Shown here: positions 1 through 5,985 of the stretch, piece by piece
How positions within the stretch are numbered: the stretch's first letter is position 1
Layout of the letters: each line of letters opens with the position of its first letter
Assembly (NCBI GenBank): GCA_002373615.1
Contig: DFKU01000075.1
Span: 1 to 8,785 of the forward strand
Direction of reading: 5' to 3'
Length of the DNA stretch: 8,785 nucleotides
Source of the DNA: Alphaproteobacteria bacterium UBA3637
Lineage (GTDB): Bacteria > Pseudomonadota > Alphaproteobacteria > CAAHEQ01 > UBA3637
The notes under the pieces: generated by a model
Database searches by the model: none
What the model was told of the DNA's origin: nothing
The model's input: only the letters and a program-made list of their open reading frames with translations
Translations under genes and position numbers: made by a program

Positions 1-626
1 CAATCCAACCCATCAATGTCCTTTAGTAATTCTTCAGCGTAATCCGTAATCTTAAAGAACCATTGCTTCATTTTCTTTTGAACGACAGTGGAATGACAAC
101 GATCACAACAACCATTTATGACTTGTTCATTGGCCAACACTGTTTGACAACTGGGGCACCAATTGACGGGTGCTTCTTTTTGATAAGCAAGTCCTCGTTC
201 AAAGAGCTTTGTGAAAATCCATTGTGTCCATTTGTAATAGCTTTCATCACAAGTGTTTAAAGTATAGTTCCAATCAAAAGTTGCCCCCATTTTCTTTAAT
301 TGTTCCGTCATTGTGGCGATGCTTTTCAATGTCGTTTCTTTTGGGGGAGTTCCTGTTTTGATGGCATAGTTTTCAGCTGGAAGCCCAAAAGCATCAAAGC
401 CCATTGGATGAAACACATTATATCCTTGCATACGTTTAAAACGTGCCCAAGAATCTACCACACCATAGTTATACCAGTGGCCACAGTGTAAGTTGGCCGA
501 AGATGGATATGAAAACATTTCCAAACAATAAAGCTTTTTTTTGTTGGAATTTTCGTCGAATTTATAAAGCTCTGTATCGGCCCACTTTTTTTGCCATTTT
601 TTATCAATTTCTGATGAATATGTCAT
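1..626 (-). CDS. leuS: Leucyl-tRNA synthetase, N-terminal part (cut by window edge)
   Basis: This gene encodes the class I enzyme that charges tRNA-Leu with leucine in the cytoplasm. The start ATG is at 626-624 and the frame stays open to base 1, giving 208 complete codons of a protein usually near 850 residues. The HIGH-type ATP signature is H47-C-G-H50 within SYPSSANLHCGHWYNYG. It is followed by HPMGFDAFGLPAEN (residues 73-86), a hallmark of bacterial LeuRS. The zinc-knuckle region is NWCPSCQTVLANEQV (155-169) followed by C173/C174 and C177, so the expected cysteine ligands are present. The editing domain and the KMSKS loop lie outside the window. A Shine-Dalgarno-like GAAAGG precedes the start. 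The gene lies 72 bp downstream of pepN on the same strand and has a candidate promoter in that gap. Identification is firm; only completeness is unknown. Confidence 0.96.
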   Translation of the reverse strand, partial: MTYSSEIDKKWQKKWADTELYKFDENSNKKKLYCLEMFSYPSSANLHCGHWYNYGVVDSWARFKRMQGYNVFHPMGFDAFGLPAENYAIKTGTPPKETTLKSIATMTEQLKKMGATFDWNYTLNTCDESYYKWTQWIFTKLFERGLAYQKEAPVNWCPSCQTVLANEQVINGCCDRCHSTVVQKKMKQWFFKITDYAEELLKDIDGLD

Positions 627-663
627 TTTATTTACCTTTCATAATAAAAATTATTTTTCGGGT

Positions 664-692
664 ATTATAGCGGATTTTTGAAAAAAAATCCA
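664..692 (-). promoter_or_regulatory. Candidate sigma70-type promoter of leuS
   Basis: On the minus strand a perfect TATAAT lies at 669-664. A weak -35, TGGATT (3 of 6 matches), lies at 692-687 with a 17-bp spacer. The predicted transcript would start near 657, about 30 bases before the leuS ATG. This suggests leuS can be transcribed independently of the upstream pepN operon. It is inferred from consensus matching only. Confidence 0.45.
672..691. repeat. 8-bp perfect inverted repeat in the pepN-leuS gap
   Basis: GGATTTTT at 672-679 pairs with AAAAATCC at 684-691 around a 4-base loop. It sits just after the pepN stop and across the spacer and -35 of the candidate leuS promoter. In the direction of pepN transcription it is followed by GCTATAATACCC rather than a T run, so it is not a typical intrinsic terminator. 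It could be a weak terminator, an mRNA end stabiliser or a protein-binding site. Confidence 0.4.
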
Positions 693-698
693 GTATTT

Positions 699-3182
699 TT
701 AAGCGTCCAAAATTTTACCCACAATTTCGCGCGTAGAATCAGATAATTTTGCGGTCTCCCGCAATCGGGTCAAAGCCTTTTTGGCACTTTCAAACAGAGC
801 TGGGGTCATTTTCTTGATGGAACGGAAAGATTCCGCTAACACCGCAGCCCGTTGAGAATTGATTTTATCCAGTTCAGCTATCTGCTCAGCCATAAGCTGA
901 TAACCTTCTTTGGAATTAAACGCCACTAAATTTTGGCTGAAAGCCCCCAACAAAGCCCCCACTTTACTGGGCATCTTCATATCAAACTTGGGGTGCTTTA
1001 ATAAAGTGCGCACTTTATTCACCGTTTCACTGACGGGCATAGTGGCTTGAACTGAAAACCATTTATTGAAAGGAATTGCATCATTTTCATAACGCTTATA
1101 AAAATCATCCAAAGCCCACTCAGCCCCCTCCAACTGATTGTGAACCATAACAGACAGAGCGTTCAACCTTTCTGTAAAATTATCGGCATGACGATATTGT
1201 TGGCGCGCTTCACCGGAATAGGGGGTAAGTGCCAAATACCCCAATAAAACATTCTTTAGGGCACGTTTTCCCATTTGTTTATCAGATAAATCAAAACTCT
1301 TTTCTTCTTTTAATTCGTTGTATAAAGAATGTAATTTTTCGCGATACTTTTCGGCAAATGACCTGCGCATTAAAAAGCGCACAGATTGAATCTTTTCAGG
1401 ATCCACCACTTTTAATTCGTTCATGATTTCTTCATTGGTTGGTAAAGTAAGCGCGTATGATAAAAAATTTGGGGATAAGTCTTGATCCAAATATGCCCCC
1501 ATAATTTCTAATAATTTTTCATCAGGGGCTTTTATTTTTCCTTCAATCATTTTGACAAAACTATCAATGGCATATTTATGCCCCACTTCATAGCGATTAA
1601 ATAAATCTGAATCAAATTTCATTAAATGTAGCCGTTCTTCTTGTGTATAGGGGATATTGATATCCGCCAACGCCGAAAATCCGCGATTGATGGAAAGAAT
1701 GGGGTTTTCTTTCACCTTAAATTCCCAAGTCTGTTCCTTTTTATCCAAAATCAAAGTGCCGCATTCTAAATCCTTACCATCATTCCCAACCAAGCCAAAC
1801 TTTAAAGGAATCACAAAAGCTTCATCTGTTTTCCTGTGCTTTTGTTTCATCTTGATGGTAAAAGTATTCCCTTGACAGCTTGTTTCAACATCTACAATGG
1901 GGCGACCGGGGATATGATACCAGTTCATAAACTTTTTGAAATCTTTTGCGCTGGCGGAAGCAATTTCCCCCACAAAATCTTCAATCCTCACCGCTTGCCC
2001 ATCAAAGCGTTTAAAATAATTTTTAACCCCCTTCATAAAGGCTTCACGTCCCACAAATTCACGCATCATACGAATAACTTCGGCCCCTTTGTTATAAATG
2101 GTGGAGGTATAAAAATTATTCACGGATTCGGCTTGTTCCAATAAAATCGGATGCGCCAAAGGCCCATCATCTTCGGCAAATTGACCGGCACGCAATTCAA
2201 AAATATCCTCTATGCGTTCGGTTGCATAATCGTGTAAATCATAGGTGAATTCGGAATCCCGATAAACGGTTAAACTTTCTTTTAAAGAAAGATCAAACCA
2301 ATCTTGCAGTGTCACGCGATCCCCCGAATAATTATGAAAATATTCATGCGCTATACAGCTTTCAATCGCAATGTAGTTCAAGTCTGTTGTTGTTTCAGGG
2401 CTTGCCAACAGTAATGAATCTCTGAAGATATTTAAGGATTTATTTTCCATGGCACCCGCATTAAAATGTGAAACAGCTACGATAGAAAAACGATTTAAAT
2501 CATATTCCAATCCAAACACATCTTCATCCCATTTCATAGCTTTTTTAATGGACTCCATGGCAAAGGTTAGGCGGTCTTTTTTACCCATCTCGCAATAGAT
2601 AAATAAATCCACTTTCTTGCCTGACTTTGTGGTAAAGGAATCCGTTAAAACATCCAATTTTCCTGCGACTAAAGCAAATAAATAACTGGGCTTTGGAAAT
2701 GGGTCATCATAGGTAATTTCACTTTCAGATTCGGCCACAACATTCCCATTGGAAAGCCTAACCGGAAAATCCTTTTTATTTGCCTTAATTGTCACACGAT
2801 AATGGCTCATCACATCAGGATGATCTGGGAAAAAGGTGATTCGCCGAAATCCCTGTGGCTCATTTTGGGTGGTAAATAGACCATTTGACAAATAAAGCCC
2901 GGATAGCTCGGTATTTTCTTTTGGATTTATTTCAACCTCTGTTTCTAAAATAAAATCAGGGGCAGGGGGGGCAATTTCAATTCCACCCTTTTTTTCGGTA
3001 TAAGGCAGACTAATACGAATCATTTTTAAATTTTCCCCATTCAAGAAAATAGGTTTATTTACATCCGCATTTTTAAAATGAAGTTTTGCTGATACCCGTG
3101 TTGCCACTTCACCCAAAACAAAAGTCACTTCTGTTTCAGGTAATTCAAAAGTTGGTTTTTGATAATCTTTTCGATAAAACAT
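699..3182 (-). CDS. pepN: Aminopeptidase N (M1 family zinc metallopeptidase)
   Basis: This is a cytoplasmic zinc aminopeptidase that removes N-terminal residues from peptides in the late steps of protein turnover. It has 827 residues, against about 870 in E. coli PepN. The exopeptidase signature G243-A-M-E-N247 is present. The zinc motif HEYFH (279-283) is followed 19 residues later by the third ligand E302, giving HEXXH-X18-E. Y363 in TIYNKGAEVIRMM matches the transition-state-stabilising tyrosine. The N-terminal EPQGFRRITFFPDHPDVM block (about 108-125) is typical of the proteobacterial PepN subfamily. There is no signal peptide. The start ATG directly abuts the TAA of the upstream Sel1 gene. 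The only Shine-Dalgarno-like run, GAAGGA, lies about 12 bases upstream inside that gene, so coupled translation is likely. The N-terminal domain seems slightly trimmed, but all catalytic residues are intact. Confidence 0.97.
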   Translation of the reverse strand: MFYRKDYQKPTFELPETEVTFVLGEVATRVSAKLHFKNADVNKPIFLNGENLKMIRISLPYTEKKGGIEIAPPAPDFILETEVEINPKENTELSGLYLSNGLFTTQNEPQGFRRITFFPDHPDVMSHYRVTIKANKKDFPVRLSNGNVVAESESEITYDDPFPKPSYLFALVAGKLDVLTDSFTTKSGKKVDLFIYCEMGKKDRLTFAMESIKKAMKWDEDVFGLEYDLNRFSIVAVSHFNAGAMENKSLNIFRDSLLLASPETTTDLNYIAIESCIAHEYFHNYSGDRVTLQDWFDLSLKESLTVYRDSEFTYDLHDYATERIEDIFELRAGQFAEDDGPLAHPILLEQAESVNNFYTSTIYNKGAEVIRMMREFVGREAFMKGVKNYFKRFDGQAVRIEDFVGEIASASAKDFKKFMNWYHIPGRPIVDVETSCQGNTFTIKMKQKHRKTDEAFVIPLKFGLVGNDGKDLECGTLILDKKEQTWEFKVKENPILSINRGFSALADINIPYTQEERLHLMKFDSDLFNRYEVGHKYAIDSFVKMIEGKIKAPDEKLLEIMGAYLDQDLSPNFLSYALTLPTNEEIMNELKVVDPEKIQSVRFLMRRSFAEKYREKLHSLYNELKEEKSFDLSDKQMGKRALKNVLLGYLALTPYSGEARQQYRHADNFTERLNALSVMVHNQLEGAEWALDDFYKRYENDAIPFNKWFSVQATMPVSETVNKVRTLLKHPKFDMKMPSKVGALLGAFSQNLVAFNSKEGYQLMAEQIAELDKINSQRAAVLAESFRSIKKMTPALFESAKKALTRLRETAKLSDSTREIVGKILDA

Positions 3183-3836
3183 TTATTTTCTTTTTCCTTC
3201 TAAACGACGACGCCAATATTGTTCCCGACGAATGTTATCAGGAAAACGGCCATATCCCCCATGATAAATTGAAATCAAACTTTTTATGGCATTTTCGTGT
3301 CCTGCATGCGCTGCCTGTTCATACAGAGCGACTGCCCAACCTTGATTTGGTTTTCCTAAATATCCGCGTTCAATCCAAACAGCCAATGCATATTTTGCTT
3401 CAGGTAAAGTTTCTGCAGCTTTCATCATTAAACTAATGGCTTTATCACGATTTTCAGGAATTTTGTCCCCCACATCATAAAGTAAAGCTAATTCATATTG
3501 TGCTTTTGGTATTTGCATTTGAATGGCTTGTTCATAGTAAAAAACAGCTTTCTTTGGGTTTTGAGGAATCCCTTTTGCCCCTTTCGCATATAATCTTGCT
3601 AATTGATAGGCGCTTAAAGCCCTAAAAGAGGTAAATTTACTTTTGTTGGCAATCAATAAATGAGGAAGGGCTTTTTCTGATTTGTTTTGGTTTAAAAGGT
3701 CAATTCCCAAGCTATAGTGCATTTCCGGGGTTAGGCGCCAAGAATTTTCCAAAACAGCTCCTACAAAAACAAAAAGCCCTGCCAATAAAACAATCAAAAA
3801 ATAACGTTTAGTCGTATGTAATTTTTCTTTTTTCAT
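3183..3836 (-). CDS. Membrane-anchored Sel1-repeat (TPR-like) protein
   Basis: The product is 217 residues. A basic N-terminus (MKKEKLHTTKR) is followed by one hydrophobic segment at about 12-29. There is no lipobox cysteine, so it is probably an uncleaved signal anchor with the rest of the chain in the periplasm. The body holds helical repeats of Sel1/TPR type: a degenerate unit at about 38-70, then units near 73-107, 110-143, 145-176 and 179-212. These carry the A-x-Y-x-L-A-x-L-Y and A-x-x-x-Y-x-x-A pattern (e.g. AQYELALLYDVG, AVALYEQAAHAGHENA). Such repeats are generally protein-interaction scaffolds; the partner is unknown. A strong AAAGGAG precedes the ATG. The ATG overlaps the TGA of the upstream small ORF (ATGA), and the TAA abuts the pepN start, placing the gene inside a coupled unit. 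The family call is firm; the specific role cannot be read from sequence. Confidence 0.85.
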   Translation of the reverse strand: MKKEKLHTTKRYFLIVLLAGLFVFVGAVLENSWRLTPEMHYSLGIDLLNQNKSEKALPHLLIANKSKFTSFRALSAYQLARLYAKGAKGIPQNPKKAVFYYEQAIQMQIPKAQYELALLYDVGDKIPENRDKAISLMMKAAETLPEAKYALAVWIERGYLGKPNQGWAVALYEQAAHAGHENAIKSLISIYHGGYGRFPDNIRREQYWRRRLEGKRK

Positions 3837-3952
3837 TTTTTCTCCTTTTTGTTGTTGGTATTCGGAAATGGACTCAATACATCAAAATCAGAAAAACTAA
3901 TTTCGTTCCTAATAACGGAACTCAAATAATTTTTTCTAAGATTTTGGTTCAT
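3833..3952 (-). CDS. Small ORF, second tandem copy (39 aa)
   Basis: I do not recognise this peptide. It starts with ATG at 3952-3950, has 39 codons and ends in TGA at 3835-3833, which overlaps the Sel1-gene ATG as ATGA. It begins MNQNLRKNYL, contains the block ISFSDFDVLSPFP, and ends in a lysine-rich tail (NNKKEKK). The tail codons include the AAAAAGGAG that is also the ribosome-binding site of the next gene. The peptide is hydrophilic, with no signal peptide or membrane segment. Its own start is preceded by AAAGGAG. It is a near copy of the preceding small ORF; the residues that differ lie mainly at 11-16, plus N31 for D. Support for translation comes from the intact frame, the Shine-Dalgarno site and the exact stop/start overlaps. 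It could instead be only a coupling or leader device, or a repeat that is open by chance. Confidence 0.5.
   Translation of the reverse strand: MNQNLRKNYLSSVIRNEISFSDFDVLSPFPNTNNKKEKK
3905..3921 (-). other. Small hairpin in repeat copy 2
   Basis: On the minus strand GTTCC and GGAAC flank the 7-base loop GTTATTA, giving a perfect 5-bp stem. It occupies the variable part of the repeat, in the middle of the second small ORF. Confidence 0.4.
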
Positions 3953-4068
3953 TTTTTCTCCTTTTTGTTGTTGGTATCCGGAAATGGACTCAATACATCA
4001 AAATCAGAAAAACTAATTTCGGGGCTTCTAACGCACCTCAAATAATTTTTTCTAAGATTTTGGTTCAC
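3949..4068 (-). CDS. Small ORF, first tandem copy (39 aa, GTG start)
   Basis: I do not recognise this peptide. It starts at GTG (4068-4066), preceded by AAAGGAGG with a 4-base gap, the strongest Shine-Dalgarno match in the window. It has 39 codons and ends in TGA at 3951-3949, overlapping the ATG of the second copy (ATGA). It shares residues 2-10, the ISFSDFDVLSPFP block and the NNKKEKK tail with that copy. It differs at residues 11-16 (RCVRSP against SSVIRN) and at D31. The peptide is hydrophilic, without a signal peptide or membrane helix. It would be the first translated element of the operon leading to the Sel1 protein and pepN. All nucleotide differences between the copies inside the frame change the amino acid, which is not what purifying selection on a peptide would give, so a function at RNA level is equally possible. 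Confidence 0.5.
   Translation of the reverse strand: MNQNLRKNYLRCVRSPEISFSDFDVLSPFPDTNNKKEKK
4021..4037 (-). other. Equivalent hairpin in repeat copy 1
   Basis: On the minus strand GGTGC and GCCCC flank the loop GTTAGAA. Four of five pairs form, with one central T-C mismatch. Compared with copy 2, two stem pairs have changed on both sides (T-A to G-C and C-G to G-C), so pairing is largely kept while the sequence differs. Confidence 0.35.
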
Positions 4069-4072
4069 GTTT

Positions 4073-4080
4073 CCTCCTTT
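4073..4080 (-). promoter_or_regulatory. Strong ribosome-binding site of the first small ORF
   Basis: AAAGGAGG on the minus strand lies 4 bases before the GTG at 4068-4066. It decides that start over the longer upstream frame reaching to 4206, which would run back across the promoter and into the divergent Mur ligase gene. Confidence 0.6.
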
Positions 4081-4106
4081 ACAAAATTTCAGAATAAGTG
4101 TACACT
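4078..4106 (+). promoter_or_regulatory. Candidate promoter of the Mur ligase gene
   Basis: TTTACA (4078-4083, 5 of 6 consensus positions) and TACACT (4101-4106, 4 of 6) are 17 bp apart. The predicted start near 4113 gives a short A-rich leader with AAGGGG (4124-4129) before the ATG at 4136. It shares the AGTGTACACT palindrome with the divergent minus-strand promoter, so the two would compete for polymerase. Confidence 0.5.
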
Positions 4107-4125
4107 GAAAAAAAATAAAAAACAA
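4097..4125 (-). promoter_or_regulatory. Candidate promoter of the small ORF-Sel1-pepN operon
   Basis: On the minus strand TTGTTT (4125-4120) and TACACT (4102-4097) are separated by 17 bp. The predicted start near 4090 gives a leader of about 20 bases that contains the AAAGGAGG site. The -10 lies inside the palindrome AGTGTACACT (4097-4106) shared with the divergent promoter. It is a consensus match only. Confidence 0.45.
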
Positions 4126-4135
4126 GGGGTAAAAA

Positions 4136-5308
4136 ATGAAATGGGAAGAATTACAAAATAAAAAAATCGCATTGTGGGGAATGGGCAGGGAAGGCCTGTC
4201 CAGCAAAAGAGCTTTATTAAAACATGTTTCAAATGCCCAAATTTTTGAAGTGGAGGAAGGAAATTTAAATGATTTATATGCTGCCCAAGTGGTGATTAAA
4301 TCCCCGGGCGTTTCTTTGTATCGTCCTGAGGTTCAAAAACTAAAAAAAATGGGGATAAAAATTACTTCAAATACTAATTTATATATGTCAAATAAGAATT
4401 TGAATACAAAAGTAATTTGTATCACAGGAACAAAGGGAAAAAGTACGACGTCATCATTATTGGCTTATACCCTGAAATCTATGGGAAAAACGACTCTTTT
4501 GGGGGGGAATATCGGAAAACCGCTTCTTGATTTTGTGGACGAAAGTCCTGAATTTTTGGTGGATGAAATTTCCAGCTATCAATGCGCGGATTTTGTGGGC
4601 GAACCGGAGCTTGGTATTTTGGTGGCGCTTTATTCTGCACACCTGCCATGGCATGGGACACTGGAACGCTATCATGCCGATAAAATGAATATGATTCATC
4701 AGGCCAAAAAAACGATAGATATTCGCCATTTAGATTTTTATGTAAAAAATGGTTTCTTCTATCAGGGGGATACTTGCCTCTTTCCGCTTTCTTCCCTTCC
4801 GTTATATGGCGCCCATAATGCACTCAATGCTTGCGTTGTATTGCAAGCGATAAAAGAATTGGGCTTAAATCCCAGTGAATGCGAAAAGGCTTTTAAAACC
4901 TTTACGCCACTTCCCCATCGCTTACAAAAAGTGGCAGAAAAAGAAGGTGTTCTTTACATCAATGATTCTATTGCGACTTTGCCTGAGCCTGTGATAGCGG
5001 CTTTGGATACATTTAAAGATCGCCCCATCACTCTAATTGTCGGGGGCTGGGACGGAGGTTATGATTATACCGAACTTAATAAAGTGATTCAGGATAGGAA
5101 TATTTTGGCCTTAGCACTTCCCGATACAGGGGCAAAAATCACCACCCCTTTTCATGTGGCGAGTATGCGTGAAGCGGTCCAACTGGCACATGAAAAAACA
5201 CCAACAGGGGGCGTGGTTCTTATGTCCCCAGGGGCCCCCAGCTATAATCAATATAAAAATTTTGAAGAACGTGGCGAAGATTTTATTAAGTTGGTCAATG
5301 AATTATAG
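4136..5308 (+). CDS. MurD-type Mur ligase, possibly MurD2-like (L-Glu adding)
   Basis: This is an ATP-dependent amide ligase of the Mur family, which adds an amino acid to a UDP-MurNAc precursor in cytoplasmic peptidoglycan synthesis. It has 390 residues against about 438 in E. coli MurD, mainly because the central domain is shorter. Visible features are GMGREGLS (15-22) in the UDP-binding domain, P-loop GTKGKST (98-104), NIGKP (125-129), DEISSYQ (143-149), the carbamylated-lysine equivalent K183, GAHNALN (225-231), PHRLQKV (260-266), DSIAT (277-281) and SPGAPSYNQYKNFEERG (364-380). Two lysines that contact D-Glu in E. coli MurD (K319, K348) align here with I279 and G307, while the serine and phenylalanine of the C-terminal site are kept (S369, F375). 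This resembles the MurD2 group, which adds L-Glu and works with the epimerase MurL; no murL is visible here. Ordinary but divergent MurD remains possible. AAGGGG precedes the start. Confidence 0.85.
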   Translation: MKWEELQNKKIALWGMGREGLSSKRALLKHVSNAQIFEVEEGNLNDLYAAQVVIKSPGVSLYRPEVQKLKKMGIKITSNTNLYMSNKNLNTKVICITGTKGKSTTSSLLAYTLKSMGKTTLLGGNIGKPLLDFVDESPEFLVDEISSYQCADFVGEPELGILVALYSAHLPWHGTLERYHADKMNMIHQAKKTIDIRHLDFYVKNGFFYQGDTCLFPLSSLPLYGAHNALNACVVLQAIKELGLNPSECEKAFKTFTPLPHRLQKVAEKEGVLYINDSIATLPEPVIAALDTFKDRPITLIVGGWDGGYDYTELNKVIQDRNILALALPDTGAKITTPFHVASMREAVQLAHEKTPTGGVVLMSPGAPSYNQYKNFEERGEDFIKLVNEL

Positions 5309-5309
5309 C

Positions 5310-5338
5310 TTGATATTTTATAAATTTCGTGTTATTTT
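5310..5338 (+). promoter_or_regulatory. Weak candidate promoter before the DUF502 gene
   Basis: TTGATA (5310-5315, 5 of 6 matches) and TATTTT (5333-5338, 4 of 6) are 17 bp apart in the 50-bp gap after the Mur ligase. The start would fall at about 5345, leaving only about 14 bases to the ATG. Read-through from the Mur ligase gene is an equally good explanation for expression. Confidence 0.25.
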
Positions 5339-5358
5339 TAAACGAAAGGGAGGTTCAA

Positions 5359-5985
5359 ATGGAAAAAACAAAAAAAAGACAAACACTCAAGACTTATTTA
5401 TTTACGGGGATATTGGTGACAGCGCCGGTTGCCATTACGCTTTATTTGTCCATCAAACTCTTTCTGTGGTTGGACAGTTGGGCAACAAAGCTGATTCCCG
5501 CCAAATATAATCCTGAAACCTATTTGCCCTATGGCTTACCGGGACTTGGCGTCCTTATTCTGTTAGTTTTCCTGATTCTTGTGGGTATGCTGACCGCGAA
5601 CTATGTGGGGCGCTGGTTGGTGGGTATTGGCCAAAGAATCCTCAGTCGTGTTCCTGTGATTTCGGGGATTTATGGTGCATTAAAAAAACTTTTTGAAACT
5701 GTGATGGGCAATAATACTCAGGCTTTTCGCAAAGCCGTTTTGGTGGAATACCCCAGAAAAGGGATGTGGACAGTGGCCTTTGTGACGGCACCCGTCTATG
5801 CCGGTTTCAAAAAGATGCTTCCCAAGGATATGGTGACCCTGTATGTGCCGACCACCCCGAACCCAACCTCAGGTTTTATGGTGTATGTGCCCAAAAAAGA
5901 CATTAAAGAACTGAATATCCCTGTGGAAGAAGCCTTGAAGATGATTCTTTCTATGGGGATTGTTGATCCCGCAAAAAAGCTTTAA
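5359..5985 (+). CDS. DUF502 family inner-membrane protein
   Basis: The product is 208 residues from the ATG at 5359. That start is chosen over one at 5329 because AAAGGGAGG (5345-5353) sits 5 bases before it and the resulting N-terminus (MEKTKKRQTLKTYLFTG) fits the family. There are two membrane helices, at about 13-38 and 60-82. They are followed by the conserved segment LSRVPVISGIYGALKKLFET (95-114) and, near the C-terminus, TTPNPTSGF (165-173), which are the hallmarks of DUF502 (COG2928). The biochemical function of the family is unknown; plant relatives are the COV (continuous vascular ring) proteins. The C-terminal part is probably a soluble domain. The gene lies 50 bp behind the Mur ligase on the same strand, so co-transcription is likely. 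Its last 35 bases overlap the 3' end of dusA on the other strand. Confidence 0.88.
   Translation: MEKTKKRQTLKTYLFTGILVTAPVAITLYLSIKLFLWLDSWATKLIPAKYNPETYLPYGLPGLGVLILLVFLILVGMLTANYVGRWLVGIGQRILSRVPVISGIYGALKKLFETVMGNNTQAFRKAVLVEYPRKGMWTVAFVTAPVYAGFKKMLPKDMVTLYVPTTPNPTSGFMVYVPKKDIKELNIPVEEALKMILSMGIVDPAKKL

Larger units (their letters stand above)
3834..4065. repeat. Tandem direct repeat, two copies of 116 bp
   Basis: The copies run 3834-3949 and 3950-4065. Each holds one small ORF plus the Shine-Dalgarno site of the following start codon. The period of 116 equals 40 codons minus the 4-base ATGA overlap. A third, degenerate start of the unit (CACGTTTCCTCC on the plus strand) begins at 4066. 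Outside the variable stretch near 3906-3920 and 4022-4036, which holds seven differences, the copies are nearly identical. Confidence 0.95.

Noticed and set aside
3834..4065. CRISPR array or phage attachment site as an explanation of the tandem repeat
   Set aside because: Only two contiguous 116-bp units with no spacers, no cas, integrase or tRNA gene nearby, and both units in frame with the following gene.
3949..4206. An 85-codon minus-strand frame covering the first small ORF and extending into the Mur ligase gene
   Set aside because: Its upstream part runs through the intergenic promoter region and antisense to the Mur ligase. The strong AAAGGAGG site points to GTG 4068 instead, so only the last 39 codons are kept.
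4501..4507. Run of seven G in the Mur ligase (and seven C in pepN, 2965-2971) as possible phase-variation tracts
   Set aside because: Seven bases is short for a contingency locus, both frames are intact, and the runs simply encode Gly-Gly and Pro-rich stretches.
5325..5347. TTTCGT...ACGAAA inverted repeat before the DUF502 gene
   Set aside because: A 6-bp AT-rich stem with an 11-base loop and no T run after it; too weak to call a terminator or a riboregulator.
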